28,943 nucleotides of DNA from positions 1 through 28,943 of the forward strand of contig PCSU01000001.1 in NCBI GenBank assembly GCA_002771355.1, read 5' to 3'. Source of the stretch: a candidate division WWE3 bacterium CG22_combo_CG10-13_8_21_14_all_39_12 (GTDB lineage: Bacteria; Patescibacteriota; 4484-211; GCA-002791395). Made by a program: the position numbers and the translations under genes. The notes beneath the pieces were generated by a model. That model was not told the DNA's origin. It saw only the letters and a list, made by a program, of their open reading frames with translations, and made no database searches. Shown here piece after piece: positions 11,571 to 20,429 of this stretch (positions are counted from its first letter, which is position 1; every line of letters begins with the position of its first letter).

Positions 11571-12791
11571 ATGATAACCTGGGTACCGATTCTACACTTT
11601 TACCAGCCCCCAACGCAAGATCCAAGAATCACGCGTGAAGTTAGTACACAAAATTATGTTCCATTTCTAGAATTTTTGATGAACCATCCTCAGATTGAAA
11701 TCACAATTAACTTTACTGGATCGCTCCTTGAACAACTCATCGAAAGTGGCGACAAAATCGTGATTGATCTACTAAAAGAACTTATTAATCGTAAGCAAAT
11801 TGAGTTTGTATCGTCCCCCATGTATCACCCCTTGCTCCCTCTTGTTTCGATAGAAACCATGCGAAGACAAATTGGTAAAAGTTCACAACTCATACAACAT
11901 ACCTTTAATGTTGAACCAATACCCGTTCTACTACCACCAGAACTTGCAATTACTCCAGAAATGATTGAGCACTGTAAAGGTTTGTTTACAGGGATAATTA
12001 TTGATGAGTCATCAGTAACTACAGACTGGAACTATGTAACTGCCCCTAAGCATTCTTGTATCTTCAATGAAAATACTAAGATTCTCCCTAGTGCACGAGG
12101 AATTACAGAAATACTTCGATCTTACCCTACCATAATAGATCCTGAAAAATTTATCTCTTTACTCATAAACAGCTCGCAAAATGCTCAACCAATAATTTCT
12201 GTCAATGATGTTGAACTTTTTGGGCACCATTATGATGAAAGACTTAACCTATTGGAAACAGTTTTTAATGATAACCGTGTTTCAATCCTTAAGCTCTCAG
12301 ACGCACTCCCGACAATAAATTGCACAACGGAACAGATAAAGATAACCCCTTCATCTTGGTCATCTTCTCATACAAGCGAACCATTTTCATTATGGGCAAA
12401 TCCTAATAATGACCTCCAGGTTCAATACCATGAATTTGAAAATTATGTACGTACCCTTATTGAAAAAACAAACTTATCAGAAATGAGTTCACAACTATAT
12501 GAGTACATTGCCAAACAGTTTGACCAAGGAATATCATCTTGTCATACTTATTGGCTCTCAAACTGGCCATGGTGGCACCCAGAAATTGCAGAAAAAGGTG
12601 TGCAGAAATTAATTTCAGCTGTTCGAGCAATCCCTTCAAACGACGAAGATAAACCCGAAGCAGAACGAATGTTTTCTACCTTAATTCACGACCTGTGGGT
12701 TTACCACTGGAATGGAAACCAGTATCCACGATATAAAGAATACGATGAATATCGAAATGCATTTCTCTCAAAACTTCCTGACTTATCATAA
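11571..12791 (+). CDS. Glycoside hydrolase family 57 protein
   Basis: This 406-aa GH57 (alpha-amylase/4-alpha-glucanotransferase/branching-enzyme family) protein acts on alpha-1,4 or alpha-1,6 glucans. It has the N-terminal motif ILHFYQPPTQ, a candidate nucleophile Glu in VLLPPELAIT (about residue 124) and a candidate acid/base Asp in SVNDVELFGHHYDER (about residue 213). Late tryptophans (YWLSNWPWWHPEI) fit the helical C-terminal part. It is shorter than classic GH57 enzymes (500-700 aa), so it is a minimal form. The start at 11571 rather than 11523 is set by the -10 box 7 nt upstream. It heads an operon with three glycosyltransferases. No signal peptide is seen, so it is cytosolic. Confidence 0.78.
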   Translation: MITWVPILHFYQPPTQDPRITREVSTQNYVPFLEFLMNHPQIEITINFTGSLLEQLIESGDKIVIDLLKELINRKQIEFVSSPMYHPLLPLVSIETMRRQIGKSSQLIQHTFNVEPIPVLLPPELAITPEMIEHCKGLFTGIIIDESSVTTDWNYVTAPKHSCIFNENTKILPSARGITEILRSYPTIIDPEKFISLLINSSQNAQPIISVNDVELFGHHYDERLNLLETVFNDNRVSILKLSDALPTINCTTEQIKITPSSWSSSHTSEPFSLWANPNNDLQVQYHEFENYVRTLIEKTNLSEMSSQLYEYIAKQFDQGISSCHTYWLSNWPWWHPEIAEKGVQKLISAVRAIPSNDEDKPEAERMFSTLIHDLWVYHWNGNQYPRYKEYDEYRNAFLSKLPDLS

Positions 12792-12793
12792 CT

Positions 12794-13894
12794 ATGGATA
12801 AACCACTTAAAATTGCACAGGTAACAAACCTCTATGAATCTGTCCCTCCTCAAAACAAGGGCGGATTAGAACAAATGGTAAGCTATCTAACCGAAGAACT
12901 CGTTTCAATGGGTCATGACGTTACCCTATTTGGAACTGCAGACTCAAAAACAACAGCAAACTTAGTACCACTTTGGCCCACTGCAGTAAGCCAAGATAAA
13001 CCTTCTCAAATAAGAGAAATGAGTTGGTACGCTGATCTTGCTGTTGCAAACGTACTTGAGCAAGCTGACGATTTTGATATTATTCATGACCATACATATT
13101 TTGTCGGGAGCAGATACGGACACCTTACTTCAACCCCTATTCTAACGACAATGCATCATCCTGTCTCTTTTGAGACTCACCTTTTGAATGAATTCCCTCC
13201 TGAGTATAGAGACTTTGCAATGCGCCAAGATCAACACTTTCTAAAAGAAACAACAACGGTAACAGTGAGTGAATTTCAAAGAATGGAACTACAAAAACAA
13301 CTCAACCGTAAGGGTGTAGTTATTCACAACGGAATCCCTCTATCTGAGTGGCAAGACCCCAACCTTGACACAGGGTCATATTTTGCATACTTGGGGTATA
13401 TTTCGGGCAATAAGGGCGTCTACGAGGCAATACAAGCCACCTTATCTACTGAAGAAATCTTGAAAATTGCAGGTCCCATTGATGACCATGATGAAAATAG
13501 TAAAAAATACTTTTCCCAAAAAGTTGAGCCGTTTATTGATGAAAAACAAATTCAATACGTTGGTGGCTTAAACCTAAAAGAAAAACAAGAGTTTCTTAAG
13601 AATGCAAAAGCAACACTTATGCCCATTCAATGGGACGAACCGTTTGGACTTGTTGCAATCGAGTCATTAGCCATGGGGACTCCAGTAATTGCCTTTAATC
13701 GTGGAGCATTACCTGAAATTATTGAAAATGGCGTGTCTGGGTTTTTAGTTAATTCAGTAGAGGAAATGACGTCACGAATGCACGAGGTTAATCTACTTTC
13801 ACGCCACGATGCACGTAACAAATACGAAGAAAATTTTACAGCACGAAGTATGGCAATTCAGTACGAAGAGCTTTATAGGTCTCTCATTAACTAG
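12794..13894 (+). CDS. Glycosyltransferase family 4 protein
   Basis: This 366-aa GT-B retaining transferase has an N-terminal Rossmann domain (KIAQVTNLYESVPPQNKGGLEQMVSYLTEELVSMGHDVTLF) and a C-terminal GT4 domain with YFAYLGYISGNKGVYEAI and the donor-site segment WDEPFGLVAIESLAMGTPVIAFNRGALPEII, the E-x7-E motif. It transfers a nucleotide-activated sugar to a polysaccharide or glycolipid; donor and acceptor are unknown. It starts 2 nt after the GH57 stop and is followed 2 nt later by a similar GT4, suggesting an old tandem duplication. Confidence 0.85.
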   Translation: MDKPLKIAQVTNLYESVPPQNKGGLEQMVSYLTEELVSMGHDVTLFGTADSKTTANLVPLWPTAVSQDKPSQIREMSWYADLAVANVLEQADDFDIIHDHTYFVGSRYGHLTSTPILTTMHHPVSFETHLLNEFPPEYRDFAMRQDQHFLKETTTVTVSEFQRMELQKQLNRKGVVIHNGIPLSEWQDPNLDTGSYFAYLGYISGNKGVYEAIQATLSTEEILKIAGPIDDHDENSKKYFSQKVEPFIDEKQIQYVGGLNLKEKQEFLKNAKATLMPIQWDEPFGLVAIESLAMGTPVIAFNRGALPEIIENGVSGFLVNSVEEMTSRMHEVNLLSRHDARNKYEENFTARSMAIQYEELYRSLIN

Positions 13895-13896
13895 TC

Positions 13897-14967
13897 ATGA
13901 AAATCGGAATATATTGCACCAACAACCTCATCTACCCAGTTCCTTCTGGAACCATTTACGCAAATATGAGTGTTGCTGGAAATTTGGCAGATGAATTAAC
14001 CGAAATAGGCCATGACGTTACATTTTTTGCCCCAGAAGGTACTCAAACAAAAGCAAACCTAGAATCTTTTGGGATGAAACCATTTAGTGACCAATCAGTA
14101 CAAAAAGAGTTTGCCCAAGAAAATGGTAGCTACCACTACGAAAATCTCATGCTCATAAAAACTATGAACTATATGGTGGAACATGGTTTTGATCTTCTTC
14201 ATTGTCATACAAGACCATACAGCATTATTGAATTTGCACCATTAGTTCCTAATCTTACTACTGTTATTACTATTCATGACCCAATTACAGCCCGAGCCTA
14301 CGATACTCTCCATAAATACAACCAGTTTCAAAACCTCCATTTCGTATCGCTCTCAATATCTCAAAGAACACCTCAACCAAAGGTACAATGGGCAGGAAAC
14401 GTATACAATGGAATCGATACCTCAGCTTGGAATTTTTCAAAAAATCCTGGACAATACTTACTCTATGTAGGAAGAATTATACCTGAAAAAGGTGTCGATA
14501 CTGCTATACAAGTTGCCCTAAAAACAGGTCTACCTCTTAAAATTGCAGGAACACTCTACGATGGAATGGAAGAATTTTTTGACACAAAAATTAGACCTTT
14601 TCTGGGTAACACCATTGAATATCTTGGTGGTGTTTCACCCACCGAACTTTCTGATTTATATGAACATGCAATTGCTTTGATTAACCCCATTCGTTGGGAA
14701 GAACCATTTGGGCTCGTTATGATTGAAGCGATGGCAAGTGGAACACCAGTAATCAGTACCAATAATGGCTCAGTTTCAGAAATTGTTATTCACGGTAAAA
14801 CCGGATTTATAGCCAATGACCCAGAAAATATTGATGAAATTTCAGGTTTTGTAAATAGAATCAGTGAAATCAACCGAAACAATTGCAGAGACCATGTTGT
14901 AAACAACTTTTCCAGAAAAGCTATGGCACAAAATTACGTAAATCTTTACTCCAAAATTCAAATATGA
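13897..14967 (+). CDS. Glycosyltransferase family 4 protein (tandem paralogue)
   Basis: The 356-aa GT-B protein closely parallels its upstream neighbour: N-terminal SGTIYANMSVAGNLADELTEIGHDVTFFAPEG, middle VQWAGNVYNGIDTSAW, C-domain LLYVGRIIPEKGVDTAIQVA and IRWEEPFGLVMIEAMASGTPVIST with the E-x7-E motif, then NGSVSEIVIHGKTGFI. Both belong to the GT4 subgroup often annotated as glycogen/sucrose-synthase-like or glycan biosynthesis transferases. The TGA stop overlaps the next ATG by 4 nt (ATGA), which shows that TGA is read as stop here and couples translation to the GT2 gene. Confidence 0.85.
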   Translation: MKIGIYCTNNLIYPVPSGTIYANMSVAGNLADELTEIGHDVTFFAPEGTQTKANLESFGMKPFSDQSVQKEFAQENGSYHYENLMLIKTMNYMVEHGFDLLHCHTRPYSIIEFAPLVPNLTTVITIHDPITARAYDTLHKYNQFQNLHFVSLSISQRTPQPKVQWAGNVYNGIDTSAWNFSKNPGQYLLYVGRIIPEKGVDTAIQVALKTGLPLKIAGTLYDGMEEFFDTKIRPFLGNTIEYLGGVSPTELSDLYEHAIALINPIRWEEPFGLVMIEAMASGTPVISTNNGSVSEIVIHGKTGFIANDPENIDEISGFVNRISEINRNNCRDHVVNNFSRKAMAQNYVNLYSKIQI

Positions 14968-15698
14968 AACCCACTATTTCAGTTATAACTACAGCCTACA
15001 ATGCCCAAAAACATCTACAAGAATGCATAAATAGTGTTTCTTATTCAGAACTTTGGCCATTTGATACTACATTTGAACATATTGTTTTTGACGATGGGTC
15101 TACCGATAAAACACAAGAAATCTGTGAACGTAATAAAGCACATATTTCATATATTCGATCTGATGTAAATACTGGACCAAGCAATGGAAGAAACGTAGCT
15201 ATACAACGTGCAAAGGGTACATACATTTATGTTCTAGATGCTGATGATATTATTCTTAAACGATCTCTTCATAATTATTACAAAAATCTTAACAATTCCT
15301 CCTTTTCATGGGCATATTCTGACTTCATTGAGGTAGATGATCATCTTTCATATCAGTTTAATCGTGACTACTTTGGATCACCCGTTACCAATGCGCAAAC
15401 CATGTTAAATTCAGTTTTTAATGGAGAACACTATTTCACTCACAATGTTATGTTCACTAAAGAATTATTTGATTCCGTTGGTGGCTATGACGCCACATTA
15501 CGACTTGGAGAAGATATGGATTTGTTCATTAGATTCCTTATTTCAAATAAACCCCCACTTTATCTACCTTTCGTATCTCACCTCTATAGAAGACACCTAC
15601 AAAACCTTACCGTAGAATACAAAACAGCTGAACACCTCAACCACATTGATTTTCTAAAAGAAAAATATAACTGGTCTCCGTTACCTAACACTCAATAA
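14964..15698 (+). CDS. Glycosyltransferase family 2 protein
   Basis: The 244-aa GT-A inverting transferase has the N-terminal ISVITTAYNAQKHLQECINSV, the nucleotide-binding VFDDGSTDKTQEI, then GPSNGRNVAIQRAKGTYIYVLDADD, where the D-A-D is the metal-binding DxD, and a later GEDMDLFIRFL resembling the catalytic ED motif. No TM helix is present. It is the last gene of the rightward operon. Its 3' end overlaps the convergent GH57 gene by 14 nt. Start at 14964 is set by the ATGA overlap; the longer frame upstream lies inside the GT4 gene. Confidence 0.86.
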   Translation: MKPTISVITTAYNAQKHLQECINSVSYSELWPFDTTFEHIVFDDGSTDKTQEICERNKAHISYIRSDVNTGPSNGRNVAIQRAKGTYIYVLDADDIILKRSLHNYYKNLNNSSFSWAYSDFIEVDDHLSYQFNRDYFGSPVTNAQTMLNSVFNGEHYFTHNVMFTKELFDSVGGYDATLRLGEDMDLFIRFLISNKPPLYLPFVSHLYRRHLQNLTVEYKTAEHLNHIDFLKEKYNWSPLPNTQ

Positions 15699-16824
15699 CC
15701 GTCTCTGCCTCATTATCTAATAACGTTGTTATTTTATTTACCAAACCAGAATCAATATTTTCAATTTGAGAATAATATTCCAAAGCTCTAAATACCATCC
15801 CTTTGTGCCAGCACGGTGATTTACTCGCCCACCAAAACTGATCTGAATGAAATGCTTTATCTAAATCATCTGGAAGTTGCGACCTATGATTTCCCTTCTC
15901 TAGAGCCTCTTTAAACAACTCCCACTGAAGTTTATGGATTTCATTTTCAGGATTATTCCACCGTGGGAACGTACGCTCCTGATTTGGATCTTCAATAGTC
16001 ACACCCCACGTGGAACATTCAGGAACAATTTCTTTTATTTCTATATCGGTATGGTAAATTTCACTCACCGTTACCAACTCAATGGTATTTTGGTTAAATA
16101 GCCCGCTAAGAAGCCTAATATTGCCCTTGTGGTGATATCCAAACGTTTCGGCATCAAGAGCCACAACCGCATACTGTTCACCAAAAACATCTTCATGCTC
16201 TTGAACCCTCTCAATAAATGACTTTATGGAAAGGTCTTTTTCAAAGGCAATGGCCAAAGAAAGGGGCCGGTCTCTAAAAAACACATGTGTGTTTGTATTT
16301 ACAATGTTGTATTGAAAGGATCCAATGGAATAGCTTGCATGTTGTCCCGACTCATGTGCTCTAATCCCCGGATATGCTGATTCGTCAAGAATTACCCACT
16401 TATACCCCAGATCAGAAATTATTTCACCAACAGCACTATCATAAACCATCTCTGGAATAAAAAATCCATTGGGTTTCACATACTGATCACCTAACCACTT
16501 TTTTAACCAATATTCATTGATAGAGTTTTGACGTATGATTTCTGTTTTAGGTAGTTTCGTTAAAAGTGGATGGTATGCTGCAGTCCCCACATATTCTATA
16601 GAACCGTTTTCGACCTGTGTTTTGTAACGATCAAGTAACTGCGACTCTCCATTTTCTAACAACTGCTCTATAAGAGAACCACTCATGTTTAGCGTAATTT
16701 TGCCCCTAGTAGAGGATTCTAGAGCTTTAACAATTGGCACATAGCTGCGTTTGGCAATCTCTATTGTAATCTGCGAATACTGTGTGGGTGGTTGGTATGC
16801 GTGTAAAAATAATGCCAGTTTCAT
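15685..16824 (-). CDS. Glycoside hydrolase family 57 protein (second copy)
   Basis: This 379-aa paralogue of the GH57 protein at 11571 shows ALFLHAYQPPTQYSQIT at the N-terminus (compare HFYQPPTQDPRIT), a candidate nucleophile Glu at about 125 in GFFIPEMVYD, and a candidate acid/base Asp at about 224 in VALDAETFGYHHKG. These motif 3 and 4 segments are closer to the GH57 consensus than those of the first copy. It is the last gene of the mreB-GT-glgA series, 11 nt after glgA. It overlaps the GT2 gene tail to tail, so both operons end in the same ~14 bp. Alpha-glucan trimming or transfer is inferred from family and from glgA next to it. Confidence 0.8.
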   Translation of the reverse strand: MKLALFLHAYQPPTQYSQITIEIAKRSYVPIVKALESSTRGKITLNMSGSLIEQLLENGESQLLDRYKTQVENGSIEYVGTAAYHPLLTKLPKTEIIRQNSINEYWLKKWLGDQYVKPNGFFIPEMVYDSAVGEIISDLGYKWVILDESAYPGIRAHESGQHASYSIGSFQYNIVNTNTHVFFRDRPLSLAIAFEKDLSIKSFIERVQEHEDVFGEQYAVVALDAETFGYHHKGNIRLLSGLFNQNTIELVTVSEIYHTDIEIKEIVPECSTWGVTIEDPNQERTFPRWNNPENEIHKLQWELFKEALEKGNHRSQLPDDLDKAFHSDQFWWASKSPCWHKGMVFRALEYYSQIENIDSGLVNKITTLLDNEAETVIEC

Positions 16825-16835
16825 AACAAAACGTT

Positions 16836-18440
16836 TTAAGAAAACAATTCCGAATCAGGAGTTATACCGGCCTTTCGGTTATGATTTTGAAGATATAACT
16901 GGGAACCTTTTTCGTAAAAATCCACATATAACTGGGCTCGATTTTCCCAACTGTTATCCTGAGACATTGCTCGTTTTTGTATTTTTGCCCATACATCTTT
17001 TCTCCTAAATGTTTCTATAGCCCGAACTACTTGCGCAAAGAGACTCCATGATGAATAGTTTTCAAAAACAAACCCAAACCCCTTATCTGTATCAGAATCA
17101 TAGGCTTGAACAGAATCGGCTAACCCTCCCGTTTTATGAACAAGTGGAACCGCCCCATATCGCATACCCTCCATTTGAGTCAAGCCACACGGCTCAAAAC
17201 GACTTGGAACCATAACAACATCTGCACCTGCAAATAACAACCGTGGTAAATCAAAATCAAGCATAAGATGGCCTCCTACTTTCTTAGGGAATTTGTCAGT
17301 TAATTCACGAATTCTTGATGCAATTCCCATATCTCCACCCCCAATAAAGACAAATTGAACGTTAAACTCTTTGAGTAGAGTTGGAACGATTTCAAGAACA
17401 AGATCGAGTCCTTTCTGATACCCTTCAAGCCGCCCCACAAAACCAAAAATAGGAATATCCTCATTTATCTCCAGATCAAACTCAAGTTGCAAGGCAAGCT
17501 TATTTTGAACACGTTTACCCAATGAATACATGTCAAACTTTGCTTTTGTTAGCCTATCAGTAGCAGGGTTATACTCTTTATAATCAATTCCATTTAATAT
17601 CCCAGACAATTTAGATCTGTTTTCAGTTAACAAACGATCAAGCCCTTCCCCATGATCAGGTTTTAGAATTTCTCTTGAATAGGTTGGACTAACAGTATTA
17701 ACGGCATCAGCATACATTATTCCTCTCCTCATAAAATTGAGTTTTAATAATCGCTCATCAAAAAAATTTGCCATTAAACTTTTTCCATCGTCAGAATCAT
17801 AGTCTGATACATCACGGTGATTGAACATTCCCTGATATGACAAATTATGGATGGTAAAAACGCACGGTATTTCACCCACAACAGGATCATCTACATATCT
17901 CCGGCGCAAGTAATCAGGCAAACTTCCTAACTGCCAATCGTTTGCATGAATGATATCTGGAACCCATTCTTCCCAGGTCCGAACAAATTCTATTGCACCC
18001 CTGGCAAGCAGAACCCACCGAATTGCATCGTCTTTATACCCATAAACATTTGCACGTAATTCGTAATACTCACGATTCTCAAGAAAATAGACCGTGGGGC
18101 TATTTAGCTGCTGATGCATTTTTACATTCGAGAGAATATATGGTTTCTCGGGATTATCCGTAGGAACTCGTAAACCCTCATATACCATTTTTAATTCAAA
18201 ATCTGACTTTTCATCAATAAAACCAAACTTTGGCATAAACAACCTCACGTCATACCCAAGATTGTAAAGTGACTGCGATAAATGAGCCATAACACGTGAA
18301 ACACCGCCAACATTTGCATATGGCGTAACCTCAGGACTGACGATAAGAATTTTTTTAGGACCCTCTCCATAAGGCTTTTTCGATCCGTGCAATAGACCTT
18401 CCACCGTATCAATTAAACCTGTTTTTGACTTTGTGGACAT
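16836..18440 (-). CDS. glgA: Glycogen/starch synthase-like glycosyltransferase (GT5)
   Basis: This 534-aa GT5 protein extends alpha-1,4-glucan chains from ADP- or UDP-glucose. After a ~28-residue N-terminal extension comes ILIVSPEVTPYANVGGVSRVMAHLSQSL, then ANDWQLGSLPDYLR, IHNLSYQG, NGIDYKEYNP, GFVGRLEGYQKGLDLVLEI and the C-terminal RFEPCGLTQMEGMRYGAVPLVHKTGGLADSV. All core blocks are present. The first K-x-G-G motif, whose Lys contacts ADP-glucose in E. coli GlgA, reads N-V-G-G here (Asn near residue 43), so donor use may differ. The start ATG shares one base with the stop of the upstream WecG-type gene. glgB and glgC are not in the window. Confidence 0.85.
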   Translation of the reverse strand: MSTKSKTGLIDTVEGLLHGSKKPYGEGPKKILIVSPEVTPYANVGGVSRVMAHLSQSLYNLGYDVRLFMPKFGFIDEKSDFELKMVYEGLRVPTDNPEKPYILSNVKMHQQLNSPTVYFLENREYYELRANVYGYKDDAIRWVLLARGAIEFVRTWEEWVPDIIHANDWQLGSLPDYLRRRYVDDPVVGEIPCVFTIHNLSYQGMFNHRDVSDYDSDDGKSLMANFFDERLLKLNFMRRGIMYADAVNTVSPTYSREILKPDHGEGLDRLLTENRSKLSGILNGIDYKEYNPATDRLTKAKFDMYSLGKRVQNKLALQLEFDLEINEDIPIFGFVGRLEGYQKGLDLVLEIVPTLLKEFNVQFVFIGGGDMGIASRIRELTDKFPKKVGGHLMLDFDLPRLLFAGADVVMVPSRFEPCGLTQMEGMRYGAVPLVHKTGGLADSVQAYDSDTDKGFGFVFENYSSWSLFAQVVRAIETFRRKDVWAKIQKRAMSQDNSWENRAQLYVDFYEKGSQLYLQNHNRKAGITPDSELFS

Positions 18441-19282
18441 TAGTTTAATTGTAGCATAGAAAATTTTCGCACCGCAACATAGAGAGGAAAAAGTGGAAAT
18501 GCAATAATAATCCTTCTTATTCGTTTAGGGTCCTGAACCAACCTCCATAACCACTCAAGCCCCATTTTTCTCAACAAAACAGGAGCCCTCTTTTGCTTCC
18601 CTGTAATAAAATCCAGTGTGCCTCCCACCCCAAGTGCTACCCTAACCGACGCTAACAACTCTTTATTGCGACTCATCCAGAGTTCTTGCTTTGGTGCACC
18701 AAAAGAAACAAGAAGTATTTGTGCTCCAGATTTGTTAATTCGGTCAATCACTTGATTATCATTTTCTCCAATTCCATCAACTGAAATACTCCCCCCATCT
18801 TCAGCCCCAACGATTGCAATCTTTGGGTACTTTTGTTCTAATATCTGTTGAGCTTTATGTGCCACCCCTTCAGGTCCACCTAAGAAATAAAACTTTGCAC
18901 TTCCATCCTGATACTTCTCAATTAACTGGGAAACAATATCAACGCCCGATATGCGTTCAGAAATTTTAGAACGAGACTGAGTAAAAGGCAACATAATGGC
19001 CTCTAACAATAATTGGAGAACTCTTACTAACCTATTTTGAGATAATGGAGTGTGAAGAACATGAGAAGCCATTATAAGTCCAATTCCATCCGGAGTTTTT
19101 AGATCAGCATTCTGCAGGGCTTGCAAAAAAACACCGTCTTTTTGGGCAGCCATGACCATCTCAGGGTTGGGAGTTACAACATAGTGGAATTGAGAGGATT
19201 TTAAATATGCACCTATCGCTGAAATAAAGTCCTCATGGGAGCCAGTATGAATATCAATCCCAAAAATATTATCGGTTCTCAT
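18440..19282 (-). CDS. WecG/TagA/CpsF family glycosyltransferase (GT26)
   Basis: The 280-aa product transfers a sugar (N-acetylmannosamine-type in the known WecG/TagA members) to a lipid-linked acceptor. The family core is clear: VVTPNPEMVMAAQKD, LKTPDGIGLI, FYFLGGPEGVAHKA, LLVSFGAPKQELWM, ALGVGGTLDFITGKQKRAPVLLRKMGLEWLWRL. The C-terminal basic/hydrophobic tail (RIRRIIIAFPLFPLYVAVRKF) fits membrane association. It overlaps the upstream GT4 by 4 nt (ATGA) and glgA by 1 nt. The context suggests envelope polysaccharide assembly. Confidence 0.88.
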   Translation of the reverse strand: MRTDNIFGIDIHTGSHEDFISAIGAYLKSSQFHYVVTPNPEMVMAAQKDGVFLQALQNADLKTPDGIGLIMASHVLHTPLSQNRLVRVLQLLLEAIMLPFTQSRSKISERISGVDIVSQLIEKYQDGSAKFYFLGGPEGVAHKAQQILEQKYPKIAIVGAEDGGSISVDGIGENDNQVIDRINKSGAQILLVSFGAPKQELWMSRNKELLASVRVALGVGGTLDFITGKQKRAPVLLRKMGLEWLWRLVQDPKRIRRIIIAFPLFPLYVAVRKFSMLQLN

Positions 19283-20427
19283 CGCTGTATTACTTTGTCT
19301 ATTATTTCAAGAGTCTTTCTTCCAGCCTCACTCCAAGTAAACTTTTGTAAGTGACTATTAATTTTTTCTTCATCTAGCGTTAATCCTAAAGATTCAATTA
19401 TCCCTTGTGCAATCGAACTTGTGTCAAAAGGATCAACGTACAACGCCAAATCCCCTCCCACCTCAGGTAAACTTGAAATCTGAGACGTTACAACAGGAAC
19501 CCCAACTGACAGGGCCTCTAGAACTGGCAGCCCGAACCCTTCGTATAAACTTGGAAATACAAAACTTTGCGCATTAGCATATAGGTATGGCAAATCATCA
19601 TCATTAACGTAATCTAGAAACTTAACCTGAGATTCAATCCCAAACCTTGCAGGTGCAGTATAAATATCTTCAGCCAACCACCCTTTCTTCCCTACAATAA
19701 CAACATCTATCTGTCCAGATGTAATGATTGGAACTTGAGAACATGCTTCAATAAGCCGCTCGAGATTCTTTCTTGGTTGCACCGTTCCCACAAATAATAA
19801 GTATGGCTTTTTCAACCCATACCTTTCTTTAATGGCACCAGAAGATTGAACATTTGCTCTCAAATCAGGAGAAAATCTATTCCTATCAACCCCTTCATAC
19901 ACAACTGAGACTTTATCTGGATCAACACGTAGCTCTTTTACAATATCATTTTTTGTTGACTGAGAAACTGCAATAATATGAGTTGCTAACCCTGCCCTGA
20001 TTCTTTCGATGAGAGGATTTAAATAAAGCTTCTGCCGCCAATCATTATGATGAGGTAAAAACTCGGTCCGGATATCATGGACAACAACAATAGTAGGAAC
20101 GGCAATGTTTTTTAAAAAAGGTATTACGTGGGCTGGTACAAACAATAAGTCTGGTGGCGATACCCATGTCTCGAGTGCTAACCCACCCTGAGTCCACATG
20201 ACAGGAAACGCAATCTTTTTCCCGAAAAACCCTTCTCTAGAAAAAATTTCTCCGTATTCCTGGGTGGAATCTGTACGGGTGTAAAGTTTAAAATTATATG
20301 GCGACTCACTATTAGCAAAAGACTTTATTATTTGATAACTATAGTTTTCGGTTCCTGTACGAAAATCGCTAAAAGCACGTGAAGCATCAACACCAATGGT
20401 GATTTTATTATTATTCACATTCCCCAT
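19279..20427 (-). CDS. Glycosyltransferase family 4 protein
   Basis: This 382-aa GT-B transferase is of the mannosyl/rhamnosyl-type GT4 group: TIGVDASRAFSDFRTGTENYSYQII at the N-terminus, VVHDIRTEFLPHHN, AVSQSTKNDIVKEL, VVYEGVDRNRFSPD, LLFVGTVQPRKNLERLIEA and FVFPSLYEGFGLPVLEALSVGVPVVTS with the E-x7-E motif. The two GT4 proteins at 12794 and 13897 belong to a different GT4 subgroup. It starts 2 nt after the mreB stop and overlaps the WecG-type gene by 4 nt, so it is cotranscribed with mreB. The acceptor is unknown. Confidence 0.88.
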   Translation of the reverse strand: MGNVNNNKITIGVDASRAFSDFRTGTENYSYQIIKSFANSESPYNFKLYTRTDSTQEYGEIFSREGFFGKKIAFPVMWTQGGLALETWVSPPDLLFVPAHVIPFLKNIAVPTIVVVHDIRTEFLPHHNDWRQKLYLNPLIERIRAGLATHIIAVSQSTKNDIVKELRVDPDKVSVVYEGVDRNRFSPDLRANVQSSGAIKERYGLKKPYLLFVGTVQPRKNLERLIEACSQVPIITSGQIDVVIVGKKGWLAEDIYTAPARFGIESQVKFLDYVNDDDLPYLYANAQSFVFPSLYEGFGLPVLEALSVGVPVVTSQISSLPEVGGDLALYVDPFDTSSIAQGIIESLGLTLDEEKINSHLQKFTWSEAGRKTLEIIDKVIQR

Positions 20428-20429
20428 AT

